From Larimichthys crocea (taxonomy: Eukaryota > Chordata > Actinopteri > Sciaenidae): 64,000 nt of DNA. Shown here in pieces: positions 12,908 to 27,900 of the stretch. The translations under genes and the position numbers were made by a program. The notes under the pieces are model-generated. The model ran no database searches. It had not been told where the DNA came from and was given only the letters and a program-made list of their open reading frames with translations. The first letter of the stretch is position 1, and each line of letters starts with the position of its first letter. Location of the stretch: assembly GCF_000972845.2 (NCBI RefSeq), contig NC_040021.1:6243291-6307290 (forward strand), in the 5' to 3' direction.

Positions 12908-15900
12908 ATGTGTGTGTGTGTGTGTGTCCCCATGTTCCTATGACTTGGGGGAATTGCTGGGCAGTTATTTACATCCTAACATGACCATCTATCTGTACAC
13001 ATTAACACAGGGATCAATCCTCCTCCCCCGCAGCCGTAGTTTACCAAAGCCACTAATGGGCACCTATCAAGGCTCAATCATAATGAGACAAAAGGAAATC
13101 GCATTAGAGCTTCAGTGATTCGGCTAACTAGATTGACAAACACAAGGACGTTTTCCTAACCGAGATGAATAGTCCCAATCATGCCATTAATTTATATGTT
13201 CCGGTGTCGTTATGGATACTTGATTAGCTGTGTAGACTGGAGGAGACTGTGGCGTCAAAGCAGAGGAATGAGGCCGGTCATGTACTGTCTGCTCTGCAAA
13301 AATAGGAAACAAAGCATTACAGGTGCGTGCTTCGTTGCCCATGCAATCGCTGATCATGATTTAAAGCCAGCAGAGGCTGGAGGTGGTGCGAGGCCAAATA
13401 AAAGCAGCAGGTGGATCATGGACACTTCACTGAGATCATCCCACAGATCAGTCTACCCACTTCCATCTTTAAATACCTGTGCCTGTACTTATGTCAGTAT
13501 GTTTAAAGGCTTTTTTTTTTTTTTTTTTATTTTTTTTTTTTTTTTTTTTGTCAAACTGCAGTGTAACTTCTTTTCCAGAGCCACAGGTCACGTCTTCATG
13601 ATCCAAACCCCCCAAAAAGACCTAATCTGCAGTCATAAAATAAAGAAAAGCAGCAAATTTGTGCTTGAAAAATTCAAAATCAGACAGGCAACTAACAGTT
13701 ATCTTTATTAATGATCACTCTGCCATTTATTTTCTCGGCGTTAATCTTTCAGAAATAAGTGAAGATGTTCCTCATAGTTTCCCAGACCTTTAAATTCCTT
13801 GAAATCCAAAAATATCCAGTTACCTACAGAGCTGCAGCTATTTGAATCGATTCGACTATTATGGAACCAAAACCAGAACCAAAAATGCCAAACAAACGTG
13901 AGAATCTGAGAAAAATGCACAGTTTTCTAAGGTTTTATGGACCAATTGTTCCATCGTCAGTTGCATCAGCAGCAAATTTGAACATTTAACCAGCTGGAAC
14001 AAGTGAATTCTTACCTCAGTAATTAATTACCGCTTATTAAAATTCTGTAGATGAACGAATTAATTCAGCTCCGGTTCAGTTTAAAAAAAAAGTTGTTTGG
14101 ACAAAGCTTCACGGTGTTTACGCTTCAAAAGAACGCTTTTAATGATGCCTTAAATCAAATCATCTCACTCCTTGTACCGCCCACTTTTTCCTGAGTAAAA
14201 AATTAACACACACACACACACACAGCACCATTACACACCCATAACCAAACTTACTGAAGTATATTTTAAGCTTCAGGGTGCATAACCAAACTTACTGAAG
14301 TATATTTTAAGCTTCAGGGTGAATTTAACGACCTTTTCTGAGTGTCAAAAGCTACTATTTTAAATCCGCAATGCTCAAAATATTCTGTAGAGCTTTGAGC
14401 ATGAACTATAAAAGCACTGCTGACAACTGATGAACGCCAGCACTTGTCCCATAATTCATTGAATATAGTAACTCTGGCTGCGGTTTGCTGTTCAGTAATA
14501 AAAAATGTACAGTGTTAGAATTTATAATATGGTTTTCACTGAGCGGTAAGTAGCTGACAGCCGCTTCTGTGAACTGTTTAATTTCCTGCCATAATAGGCA
14601 CATCAAACAGAATCCATACTCACCCCTGTATGGCTCTGACAAAACACAATCCTCCAGCGTTAAATCGGCAGCTCTTTGTGTCTCTGATTTTTTTTTTTTT
14701 TCCTGTTTGTTTTCCTTTACTCCGTCTTCAGCGAGTTCTGTCAGTTTCTTCTCTCTGTGTCTCTCTACGTCTCTCTCTGTTTCCCTCTCACAGCGTTTGC
14801 TTCACACCTTCCCTCGCTGCCTCGCTCTTCCCCTCCCCTGCTCCCTCTCGCTGACTTTTTTCCCTCTGCGCTCCTCTCTCCAACGAGGTGAAAAACACAC
14901 TTGTCAAATACAGGTAGGTCATCACACCGTCTCTCATCCTCATCAGTTGCTAAGTACGAGGAGCTTTGATGCAAACAAGTTTTTTTTTTTTTTTACTGTA
15001 TAGCTCCTAAACGGTCCGGTCTCTTTCTGAGGTGGTGAATGCAACAGCTGTTCAGCGTCAATGTCCATGTGACAGAGCAGCTTTGGTTGCCTTGTTGGTC
15101 GTGTTCAGACCTTTTTTTTTCACAGAAGAGTGAATTACTGGAAACGGTTACTCATCCTCAGCAGTGATGATCAAGGAGGATCAGAGGATCAAGGTTTTTT
15201 TTTTTCGTTTTCACTGAAGATCATCCCGTCGGCTCGACATCTTTCGAGGAATCGATAAAAGTCGCAGTTTCTCACTCTTTGTGCAAAGTTTGAGCTGCTC
15301 CACCGACAAGAAAAGCTTCTTCAATCCTCAAGGCTGGCACAGATTGACTGACGTTCTTGTCTCCTACCAAGCTTCTGATAAACCTGCACGGATGCGACGT
15401 CCTCGCCAACACGCAGATTCAACCGTGAGCCACTATTAGGAGAAAATTCCCACATGGCCGGAAGCCTCATCCTGTATGAGAGCACTGAGCAACATGCAAG
15501 AGGAGGGAGGAAGAGGTGAGGAGGTGGAGGAGTAGGATGAAGCAAGAGAGAGGAAGGGGAGGGGGGGTGTAGAGGAGGAGCCGGAGGAGGTGGAGTCGAT
15601 GTGGGTGTCAGCAGCACATCAGACAGGGCCGACCGTTTGCCTTTTGCATCTGCGAGCGCTTCCAGCTGTACGTCTTCATCAAGGAGGAAATGCGTTCACG
15701 CAGCTGCCGGCTCCTCAAACGGCCTCACACGTCCCCACACGGCGGTGACCTGCTTAATCCCCGATGTGTTTGACCGCGCGCCCTCTTTTAAAGCAGGGGT
15801 GAGTGACCGTGGAAGCAGTCAGTGGTGATTTGTAGAGCTTTTAAAACTGCTTTCCAGGAAATCTCAGCTGCCTCTGTTGACCTCGTAGTTGGTGCTTTTC

Positions 15901-18900
15901 AGGCGCGTGCTTTCTTACATCGCTCAGTGTCTGAAATTTCAATAAAATTTACACAGGAAAGGTATTTACTGAAAATCCCTCAGATTTTCTTGAGATAGAG
16001 ACATACTGAGCTCATTTCACAGTTGAAAACATCCACGTGTCAGCGCTCTTTGGTAAGCAAACATAATCATAAAACTGCTTCTGAATGACCTCAAACCTAG
16101 TCTGGCATCTCTGCTGCAGTTTCTTGGTTACTTATCAGCCGATATAAACACTGATACTGATATATCTACAATATAATATCAGCCGCTTAGCGCTGGGCAA
16201 TATCTTCTAAAATCAATGTCACAACTAACTTTTAAAGGGCGTGCCAGGTGTTAACAGAGGTAAATGTCCCGCCAGTTCCCTTTTTAAAAGGGCATGAGAC
16301 TGCAGGACTATGTGCACACACAGGGAAATTTAGAAGAAAATTTGAGAGAGTCAGAAAGAAGAAATCAAGACGCTGGACTCTAGCAAAAGAGCTGTAGTAT
16401 TTAATAGCATCAGTAGTGGCTATAAAATAAGAATTAAGAAGGTGATCTTGCTTTTTAGATTTAATAGAATTTGACAGTACATAAATCAAACATTGGATAA
16501 TAGATACCCCAAATAATTAAAAGGTCACAGCAATGAACTTGACAACCAAACCTCTGACGCATAACCCGGCACCTCGCAGCCCTCAGGGCCAAACGCTTAC
16601 ACGGATCAGCAAGTGTTAGTTTAGCGTATTTATTTTAAAAGACCATCAAATAAAAATATATTAAATTGTAAACTTAAAACAAGAAAATGATTAATAGATT
16701 TGATGAAGCAGTCTGTACCAGCTGTTTCTCCTACCAACAGTCACATCGTCGGTCTGTATAGAGGAATTAATTCATCAAACATATCGATATGACTGAAATG
16801 AGATCTGTTAGAGAATCATAATGTCAACTGCAGTAACTCGCAGAGCTCTGTAACCACAACCAAAATACCATCTGTCTTTTCCCTCGAGCCATGTGGCCTT
16901 ACTAATGAGTTGTGGAGTATCGTTATAAGGATGAGGCGAAACATGAAAAAGATCAATAGCCAGAGATTGGCCTATTATTGACAAGGAGGTAGTCAGAGAT
17001 AATAGCAATTTAACTGTTTACCATGTGAACGTTCAGGATATGATTTGACAGATATTACAAAGCTCGTCTGTTTCCTGCTTGTTGTCGGATTCACGAGCAG
17101 CTCATCATATCGGTCGGCAGCGTCCACTCCAGTGGAGAACAGTTTGATGACTGCTGTTGACGCAACGAGACAATGAACACATTGTCACGTGTTGTAGCAC
17201 GTTCACCACCGCACGTGCAACCACATGAGGCCTCATACAGGTGAGCGGCGACGATGATGATGATGTCGGTGCTACTGATGACATTTCAGCTTACATTCAG
17301 TGTCAAAGTCGTCTATAAACCTCGCCACAAGTTGTCATCAGAGCTCTATTTCCACAAGGTTTCTCCATCGCCAAGTTTGAGTTTATGTTTGTAGGCTGCT
17401 GTCAGCAGAATGGAGGAGCTCCAAATCAAAGATAAAGAAATTACCGGTATATGTTATTTTATACTTCGTTCTTCTTCGTACATTTCTCATGTTGTTGTTG
17501 TACAGTGGTGGGAGGGCTGCAGCAAAGACGGCAGTGTTGTTGTAGATTTATGCGTACGAGCGTGTGTTTATTTAGCTGGCAAGGTGTGATGCTACAGGAT
17601 TTATTGATTGATTTTAGTGAACAGGGCATCACTTCCAGTGAATTGGTTGTGAATGCTGGTTTGTGTTTGTACCATTGACCGTATGAAAAATGGACAGCGT
17701 AAGGTGGTTGGTCAAACAAGCCATCTGTAACTTCACCCGCCTGTCAGTCAAAGGGCCACGCCTTTAATTCTGCATAACTTTAAGCCATAATATAATTTGA
17801 ACAGGCGAGTTCTATATAAATTCACCCTCAGTACAGTTGTCATGAACGGGGAAATTAGCTAGAGACCAAAACTGTTTTTTGTACCAGGCTGTAAACATGT
17901 TTATTTCTGCTGTGAAGTTGGACATTTGAACATGGGGACTTGGAGACCGACTTCTGCAACCAGCCTCAGGTGGACGTTTGAGGAACTGCAGTTTTTGGCA
18001 CCTTTACGTTGACTTCACCTCACAGTCACAGAGGTAGCTGCTTGGTTTGCACCACACTGATTCACTGTATTATGATATTAATTCATTAAATTTTTTTGAA
18101 AAGTGAAATAATTTTATTTTCATCACATCGAACACTACGGTACAAAATTAGTTATATCATTTTCTGTATTGTGAAACGTCGTGCATTCATAAAATCAATC
18201 TTTTTTTTCTTTTTTTTACCACAACAAAGGTATTGGCTTTGAAAATTGTCACTGCATTATTGAGTTATTATAATAAAGGATTTGGGGGCCATCACTCATC
18301 GTCTTCCCATCCCATCAGCCTGCAGGAGGACTCATTGAAGCGCCACAATTTCTCTGGTTGCTTCAGAAATCCCATCTTGCCCGAGCATCCTGAAAGGATC
18401 ACAGCCGTTTCATCCTCACTCTGCGTGATTGAACTCGTTGAGTAGACCGGGGCGCTCTGTATGTCTTTGAAACGATTTCTCTTTCATGTGAATATGTCAT
18501 GTGTGTTACCGTGGACCACTAAGCCCCAGGCTAGCTATTGATTATCAGGAGAATGCAATACAAAGGATATGAGGCATGTCTAATGCATCCCTCAGGGGAC
18601 TTCATATAATGAGCCACACATATATATGGTGATTGCTTAATTTCCATAGATTGAGCACATCCACCTACGCCGTTGAACCTTGTCACAACAGTACTATGCT
18701 GGAAACTATCACTGTTATTGTAAGTCACGGTATTAGGACGCTTAAGTGATTGATGGGTCAAACAGTACAATAGCCATCGGTGATGAGCTACATGTATAAA
18801 CGCATGAAGAACAATAGTTTAGTGAGAGAGAGAAAGAAAGGTCAAAAGAGCGGAAAACAGCTTTTTATTGTTTTCATATTGACTTTTAACATCGAGGTAT

Positions 18901-21900
18901 CGTGTTGCTCAGCTGCCTAAGAAAAGACTAACAGTTGACAGCCCGTGATTAATGCGTTTACACCTGGTATTTTTTAAAGCGTTGTCATCAACAGCAACTT
19001 ACTCCTCACCTCCTGCATGACACTGCGGAGGCCTTAAACAAGATCCTTCAGCAACAGACTGCTACACCCACCATGTAAGAAGGAGCTCTAACCACAGGTC
19101 CTTCATTCCAACAGCTGTCAGACTCTTCAACACCAGCATGGCTTCATGACTTTTTCTTTACGTTTCTTATTAATGAGTAATTTCATAGCCAACTTGTGTA
19201 TACGAGCTGCCGTGACAAGTAAATTTCCCCGGTGTGGGATCATTAAAGTCGATCTTATCTTATTATCCTCATTTAGATCAGATCTCTCTCCTCCAGAGCA
19301 AAACCGGTAATTCGAGATCATCCGCAGACTCTCACAGATGTTGTTGAGTTAGGGGAAGGGATTTTTATAAAGCACTGTCTACAACATAATTATTTGTCCC
19401 CTCTTGTAAATTCAGCAAATGTAATACAGTCTACTGACTCTGTCTTACGGTAACACACACCTTTTTAGGAACATCTTTTGGACGTCTTGATCATTTTCTT
19501 GCATGTTTAAATTTCGCACACTACCCGTGAATACTTTACACATTCCTGCACTGAGGTTACACAGACTACAACATATATCTGCTTAGGTGTTAGTGATGCT
19601 GTCTAAATATTGATATACAGGGTGAGCATTGATTTTTACCCAGGGATGGTACATAATTGTGGCTGAGCAACATTGTCAAATAACCTTTAATTCTCAAAAG
19701 CTGAGCCAATTATTTAAAAAGACTGTGGTTCAGAAAATAAAATCAAATTAGTCATATAATGGCGTGATTCTCTACCTCAATTAAAGATAATTGCTTTGTT
19801 TGCTTCACACCTCCCACACTGTGTTGCTTGTCTTGTGGTAAATAACAGTAGCGCTGCTAACAACAAATGCATATAAAGCATAGCTTCCAGAAGCCTTTGG
19901 TTGTCATCGTCCTGTCTGAACATTATTTAATATTAACTCAGCCTGCTCATTAGCTGCAACGAACCAAACACAACGTTTATCACCAGTCAAATGGTCTTTA
20001 TTTAAACAAACACAGTTCTCTGTCATTAGCAAACCCTATTGGTCTTTACTTAAGTAGCATTTGAATGAGTTTTTACTACTTCAGACCTCCAATGTAGATC
20101 TAATGCTATAAGGGATCAATAGCTTTTGATAGGCACTCTTGAACTGGCCCGAAGCCTGTCTTTGAATATGAATGTGACCTCAGTCTGCAACTGGTGGAAC
20201 CAAGATGAACGAGACTCATTAAAAGCTGAAACCCAAGCGGGGTTGACTGTGAGGCATTTGTGTCTTGAGGAAAAGGGTCCTCTAATGGGAAACGGTGTCC
20301 ACTTAAATCTATCGATCTCCCCGTGTTTTTGTTCAGTTTGTCATTTACTACAGTCTGCAGTCCGAAGAAAAAAAGCACGAGCAAGGAAGTCATGGAGAAT
20401 AAAAAATCCTGAGAAAGAGATGGGCACCTCGGAAAACTGCCATTTTCTCGAGTATTTATTCATCGATCCAGACCTTTTGATCATTCTGTAGCTGCCCAGT
20501 GTCCTTGTGGGGGTGCAGATAAACTTGTCAATAGCTCATGAATACAATGACGCATCCGATGTTCCAATTAATCAAAATGAAATGATTCCTTGCGTCAGTG
20601 TTGCATTTTTATTAGCAAATTATCAATTGATGTCTTCTTGTCTTCAAAAGGGATCTGCTACACAATTAGTGAGATGTGTCAGTACCATGCAGGCATAGCA
20701 CATGTGTGATCTTGTTAGGCTGTTTTTTGTTAACTGTTTCCTCCCTGTGGACCTGTTGTCTCAACATGATACAACTTCTCTGCAATTGATTTTCTTCAAG
20801 TTGTTGATTTTCAGAGGTTTTCCTCCAGTTCAAGACACCTTTGTCATTCCTGTCCTGTCTTGTGCACTGCAGATTTTATTGGCTGATATTAGATTATTGT
20901 GATATTGGAGTACATATTAGCTTCTATGTAAAGAGCAATGCCTAGTTTTACAGTTTAATCAGAGTTGCCCTGGACTGACTCATTGAGATTGTCATTCAGA
21001 AAGAGCCTACCCTGCTTTATTATCGATTTTACTCTTTATGTGACCATAATTTACTAAATAAACATCATGCTGTATGGCAGAAGATGACTTTAAAGTAGCG
21101 ATTGAGACCATAAAGAGTCTCTCAAAGTTGGGCCGTTTCTCCATGAGACTCAATGCAATCAGACTGCTTTTTGCAGCCAATGGGGTCGCCCCCTGCTGAC
21201 CATTAAAAGAATGCAGGTTTAAGACACTTGTGCATTGGCTTCACTGCACAGACCTGGATGCTCTGTCCACTAATTATACTGTCAGTGGTTACGTGGGCGC
21301 AATGTAAACAATGAATGATCCAGAGAGTCCAGTCGGACTAACAGAACCATGAGTCTGAAGGCTTGTCAGACTTGCGGTCATGTTTTTATTTATTAACCTG
21401 TGTGTGAATTGATTGTTAAAATAATTGTACCAACCTTAATAAAGGCTATAGCTCATCATCAAAGTGCGTTCATTCACTACAAAGAAGCCAGTGAAAAGAC
21501 ATAGTGCATTTGATTGTAAGTGTGTCTTTACATAGTGCAGGCGGCGGTGTGTGTGTGTGTGTTTTTGTATCCTCCAGACTGCAGCGTCATGTTCAGTCAG
21601 AGTGTCCCCTGATGAATTCACTACAAGAACAGAGGAACTCAGGATTTCTGGAAAGAATAGATCAACCGGTGTAGCTGATTCTTGTCTGGACTTTAGTGCT
21701 GCGGCATCTGTCGCATTTCATCCGCTCAAGTCTTCAAAGGATTGAAACATTCATGCTTTCTCTGGCTGTTTGGTGCATATTTAAGGGCCAACCACAGGTC
21801 TTTATTTAGCTGCCAGTGGGTGCATTGTTCTTATCTTCCTGTGGACTTTGTTGTAAAGAGAAAAAAACACTGGTAATGCTTTGTCTGTGAGGACAAATCA

Positions 21901-24900
21901 CCAATTTTTCCATCAATTTAACAAATAAAATGCATCAATTTAACAGTTGTGTGGATAGATCGTTCTTAGCTTTCTGTCTATAATGTCTGATTTTCCTCTC
22001 ATACATTGCAAGTTTAATAAAATGTCTGGCATGTTCCTGATGGATGTGTTTTCACGTCAGTTAAATGCACCAGTATAGCCTGCGTGTTTCATAATATTGA
22101 TCCATTTTTCGCTCGGCGTTGATCAGTATTAACCGCTTACTCGTCTAATCGGCTAACCTGATAGCTGAGGCTCCTTATATCTATATAATGAGGGACTCAG
22201 ATGTCCCGGTCACTCTTGGATTGATGCTTATTTCATCCACAGTGACCAAGGCTACATGTAAGGCTTAAGCAAACCCTCTCAAACCCTGATTCACCTCCTG
22301 TGTAACCTACCTACAGGCCTGGACGATGTCAGACAGTATAAAGAGAACATCTATGGTTACATAACTGTATTTTTCTCCTCTAAAGGAAATGATAATAGGC
22401 TGCTTTCCTCTGAAATTGATGTTTCTATTGATGTGTTGTGCTCCATGACCTCCTGTGACTGCAGTACACCGGGGAGTCTTTGGTCAGTCGCTGTGTCTAT
22501 TATGTCATGTGTCACACAGGTCAGTTTGTGCTGTGTCCAATCATCACTTAATTTACTCGTCACTGTTGTCATGTCGGGTTTGTTTTATGCCCAACAGCTG
22601 AGAGTGAAAGTGTGTTTATTAGTTATTATAGTGCAGATGTAGATGAAGTTTTTGTTAGTCATGATAACACCGTGGCAGATCAGAGTTGTCATGATTGTAT
22701 CATTGTTAGCAGTTCGCTCAAAACACCAATGTGTTTTCAGTGCACCCTCTTAGAGCCGCTAGCATGATTGTAGACTCTTTTTATAGTTTAACATCCAAAT
22801 TGAACTGTTAAAAAGTGAAAAACAAACTCGACACACACATAAAAGAAAGATTTACTGAAGTGTTCACTCCCTTTTCATGACCAGGACACATCTACAGTAA
22901 ATCACTCACTTCTGCAGGCAGATGCTTTTAGGAGTTGCGTAATAAAAATGAGTGTAATCAGGATGTGACAAGTGATTTTGAAGCTGGAGCAGCCAAATTT
23001 ACACATCACTACTTTTTATAACAAAAACCAGAGCTAATATGAGACTCAGTCAGTAGACAGTTATGTAGCCAAAATACAACCCCTTCGCTTCACTTAGCAA
23101 TGCAACTGAAGTGCCAGCCTGAGTGGGGAAAACTGAAAATAATGATTTAGACATTTATTCTATTTGTAGATTTTTGCTTTTGTGCTTTATGTCTGTAACA
23201 TTTTTTTAAATAGCACGTTGTTAATTTTTTACTTTCTACATCTATTACAGTATTTTTGAATTCCTCTTAGTTTCAAATTATTCTCTGCCCTGTCCTCTTA
23301 TCCTATTTTTTACCTTTTTTGGAACATGGAGCAGGCATCAAATTCAAAATGAGCTTGTATTTACAAAAAAATAATAAAATGTATCACACTGAGCAACTGG
23401 CAGTATAAAGAATGGACAGTGTATCTGTGATGTCACCCACAGGTTTCTGAAGAGATGTTTTGAAAATCTGTGGCTCTGGTTGTCGCCATGTTGGCAAAAT
23501 CTTGCCTCTAGCACCTCCCAGTTTTTTGTACCAGGCTGTAAACTTGTTTATTTTGGACTTTTTAACATGGGGGCTTATGGAGATTGACTCGTTCTGTAAC
23601 CAACCCTGAGTGGACGTTTGAGGAACTGCAGTTGTTGGCACTGCAAATCATTGCATTCTGTTTTTATTTCCATTTTACACAGGATCCAAACTTTGAAATC
23701 CGTGTTGTATGAATGTGCTACAACAGCGCACGGTCACGCCGACATTAATTAGGACATATGCTCCACTAGCACAGTTCTTTTGACACTATCCATCTCAGCT
23801 GTCCTAAAATTCACACAAAACGTGAGAAAACACCTATTGTTACCTAGCAACATCCATCAAAAAGCCTAATTGGAAAATAAACTGTATCACCTGTTTGAAT
23901 ATGATTGATTAGATCCCAGGTAGGCCTGAGCCTGAGCTCGCAGCCTCCAAACAAGCTGCACGCCAATAAAAACACATGGCTAATGAGAAAGAGGCCTCGA
24001 GTGTATTGGAGCTCTTCTGATATGACTTTGACACAAACACAGCCTCCACACAATCACCATTAAAAGTTAAGAGTAAATAGCTTCGGCCCTCTTTATTGTC
24101 TCGCCTGGTTTGCTCAGGATTTTAATTGCAATTAGCGCAGACAGTGATTTATCGACGCATAGTGGGTTTCAGCGCTGTGTCGTGTTAGGCTAATTGGTTT
24201 GGTTAAAAAGGCGTGACAGGGTGCGGGTGGGGTTGTTCGGGGGTACTGCAGCTCTCAGAAAGACGATCGCAACAACAAGTTTCTCTCGACGCTCTTTCTT
24301 GCTTCCATCTTTTTCCCCCTCAGTCTTTTTCTAGCACTTTCCATCCAGTCCCCCCCTCTTACTGCGACCAAGGAGCTATCAGATGGGCTTTTGTTATGGT
24401 AGTAATAACACTCGATCGCTCTTCAGTTTTCTATGAGTGGCCTTGCTCCATCTCCTCTCCCTTATCGAGTGAGGATCTACCACGACAGTCGGTTTAGAAG
24501 AGGAGAAGCAATCATTCACTGATCACACACCATTACTCTAGTGGCAAATGGAGGAGGAAGGCGGCGTTGGGGAATGTGTGTATTCCTCTTCCAGTCACAT
24601 AAAATGTCAACATTTCACAGCAGGTGTTAGTGGAGACTGAGCAGCGGTGCTGTTGCTCCTTAAATGTCCCTCCTGTTTCTATTCAAGCAGTCATCGCTCT
24701 AATAAAGATTAAGTCCAGGCTGCAGCCTTATAGAGCGAGTGGACTGGCTCCGTGCAGCAGGCTGTATACTTAAGGTGTGGCCCCAGTCAATATGGGTGTG
24801 CATCTGTGATGTTTGTGGTGTGTGTGTGCACTTCAGCCAGCAGGGCAACAGCGTCATGCTCTGGCAAACAGGACGGGAGAGTTTCTGCAAGGACACTCAA

Positions 24901-27900
24901 CTCAGGACAGGATAATACAAACGGCCATAACATTATGACCACAGGCGACGTGAAAAACTTGATTATCCTCTCACTGGGTGGAATATAGCAGGCAGCAAGT
25001 GAACATTCTGTCCTCAAAGTTGATGTTAGAAGCAGGAAAAAAATTATTTGAGCAACTTTGACAAATTGTAAAGGCTAGACGACTCGGTCAGAGCGTCTCC
25101 AAAACCGCAGCTCTTTTGACGTGCTCCCAGCCTGCAGTGGTCAGCACCTATCAGAGGTGGTCAAAGGAAGGAAGAGCAGTGAATAGGCTACAGAGTCATG
25201 ATGCGTGCGGGGGAGCAAAGACTGGCCTTTGTGGTCCGATCAAAAGAGGCGCTACTGTAGCTCCGATTGCTGAAAAACTGAACGCTGGTTCTGACAGAAA
25301 GGTGTCAGAACACACAGTGCAATGCAGTTTGTTGTGTAAGAGGCTGCATAGGAGGACCTACATAATATTAAGAAGGCAGTCATAATGTTCTGGCTGATCT
25401 GTTTATTAATATATATGCACATTAAAACGTATAAAATTAGCATCGTATTGAAGACGTTGAGCAGCAAAGTCCACGCGTGAGTTGTCTCGAAGCTTTCATA
25501 ACTTTGTTATTAAAAAGGAACAAGAGATGGAGGCTACTAGAGTAATTGATCAAATTAGAGGCGGTAAGCTTGGCTAATATTTTCTGCATGAATGAGAATT
25601 TTTAATGTAAATCACTGCAGAGAGAGATTTTTCATTTTTACGTGCCGATCAATTTAAAACGTAAAAACATAATTAAAAGGCTCAAAAACAAATAATAAAA
25701 AAATCTCATTATGACTGTAACTAACCACTATTTTCTTTATCCCTGAATCCGATTACTTTCTTGATTAATCGATTTGTTCTATAAAACATCAGAAAACAGT
25801 GAAAAATGGCTGTCACGTCCTGAAGCTGAGCCCATCAGATCCAAACAAAACAAATATGAAAGCGTTTATACTCGAAATAGACTTGAATGATTCATTAAAT
25901 ATCAAAATAGTTTCTTTTGATTGCCTAATCCTATAATTAATGCACTGTCCAATCGTTGCAGCTCTTTATCAGCTTTTAAAGACGGGGACAAAGATCTTAA
26001 CTGGCAGTATCACATTTTTATTGCCTGTCTGCTTGTTCCAACTCGTTTTAATTTGAAATACTGGGTCAGGAGTGAGTTAATTATTAAAGGTTTTCTAATG
26101 TTCTTCTTGCACAAATCAAAATTCAGCCTGACATATTTCCTATCTTTGGAAACTTGACTAGAATTTAAAAAAAAAAAAGTTTTTGGGGTTTGAACAAAGC
26201 TTTGAGTAATGTTTTTAGTTCTTAAAAAGTGACAGCATGGCTCGCTTTAAGTGCCTGCAAGCTACAGCAGAGGACAGCAACCAAACAAAAGATTGTCAGT
26301 ATCAATGAATCTGGATTAGTTGTCATTAAATGTGTCTTTGCTTTTTTGGTCCAACAAACCGAGTCCAAATCTGAGAGTTTAAACTGCTATAAAACCGACA
26401 AAGGCAGCAGATTTCTACTTTAAAGAAGCTTGAAGTCAACTGAAATGATGTTTCAGGACTCATACTGAAGACATAAGAAGTATAAATGTTGGTTGTTGTA
26501 GTAGAAGAAGGGTAACAGTTGCCCTGTCTTATCAGTTCCTATGCATGTCGTGTAGAGAAAACTGAAACGGCTCCAGGTTGTTCCTGACTCGGTGCCAGTG
26601 CTCGACAGTCTCACAGAACGAGGGGAGAGGGGTGAAGATGAACAGCGGCGGGGTTGAAAGCACAGAGGAGCTGAGTAGACCAGAGTGGAACAGAAAGGCA
26701 GCGGCGAGGCCACAACACATCCCAAATATAAAAGATGAGAGCGGGACGCGGCATTAGTGAGCCATAGATAGCTCAGCGAAGCCGGGGGTTGCAAGCAGAA
26801 AGCCACATTTGTTCATACGGGGTTCAGCCAGCAAGATGTCAAGAGACAGGATACCACATTATACAGGAGTTACACAATGCCAGCCGAGCCACTTAGCACA
26901 CAGCATGAGTAATGTAGTGTTTATTCACTGTGGAAGAACTCACTGAAGGTTTACCGGCCCAACTGACGCACTCGGACAATAATTTCAGCTATGAATTGAT
27001 CTTTAATCAGTTGTCTACACTGAGGTCAGGAGCTTTACTGGAAGGCCGTGTTATAGTAATATTTATCACAGTAATATGTAACAAAATTCCCACATGGAAC
27101 AAGCGCCCACGTGAACTTGATGAACGATAAACACACGACTAAAGGTTGCGTGCGGCGGTTTATAATGTGATTATCGACGGACAGGAGATGCATCAACAGG
27201 TTCGGTGCTCGTTTAGTCATTTAAAGGTTTAAGTGTGTGACATTTAGGGCGTTGGCTGTTAGCGGGATGTGACAGAAACGTAATATAATGTTCAAAATGA
27301 TGTTTTCATTGGTGCGTAATCACATGAAAATAAGAATCATTATGTTTTTGTTACCTTGAACCATTCTTTGTACCGTCTACGGCTCCAGATGGGGCATTTT
27401 TATGCTTTTTCTGTGTATTTCACAGACACTGAGAAGGTTGAGGTGAGGGGTTTTCAGTTGGTTGCAATCTCCAATGTAGGCCTGTGTTAAAAAAAATCGA
27501 TTTAATTAAATTAAAATGTTAATAAATCTTCACCCTGTTAACTTTAACCCCACTAGTCGCGTCATTGAATTGAAACAGCGGTGCACCGTGTTTAAACTAC
27601 ACTCCGGAAATGGAAATTCACCGGAAATATAATAACACTACAGACAAAAGAACACTCAAGGAAAACTCTACAACTACCAGCCACTTCTGTACGTTCTCTT
27701 AAAATAACTGAGGCGATTGCGGGTTACATTTGCAAAGATATGCGCCCAAAAAAATGGTTTTAATAACACTAACCCGAATCGAGATCGGATCGGATTATGA
27801 TAATCGATTTTCAGTCTTGAGAATCAGAATCGATTCTTGGAATTTGAATCGATACCCAGCCTTACTCCAATGTCACTGAAAGATTGTTAATCGATGGATC

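Noticed and set aside
12623..13118. Open frames on both strands around 12.8 kb
   Set aside because: Produced by the TG/CA microsatellite (Cys-Val and His-Thr repeats).
13181..13711. 176-codon open frame on the + strand in the aven intron
   Set aside because: Runs through a poly-T tract giving a Phe run, and has no recognisable domain and no splice or promoter context.
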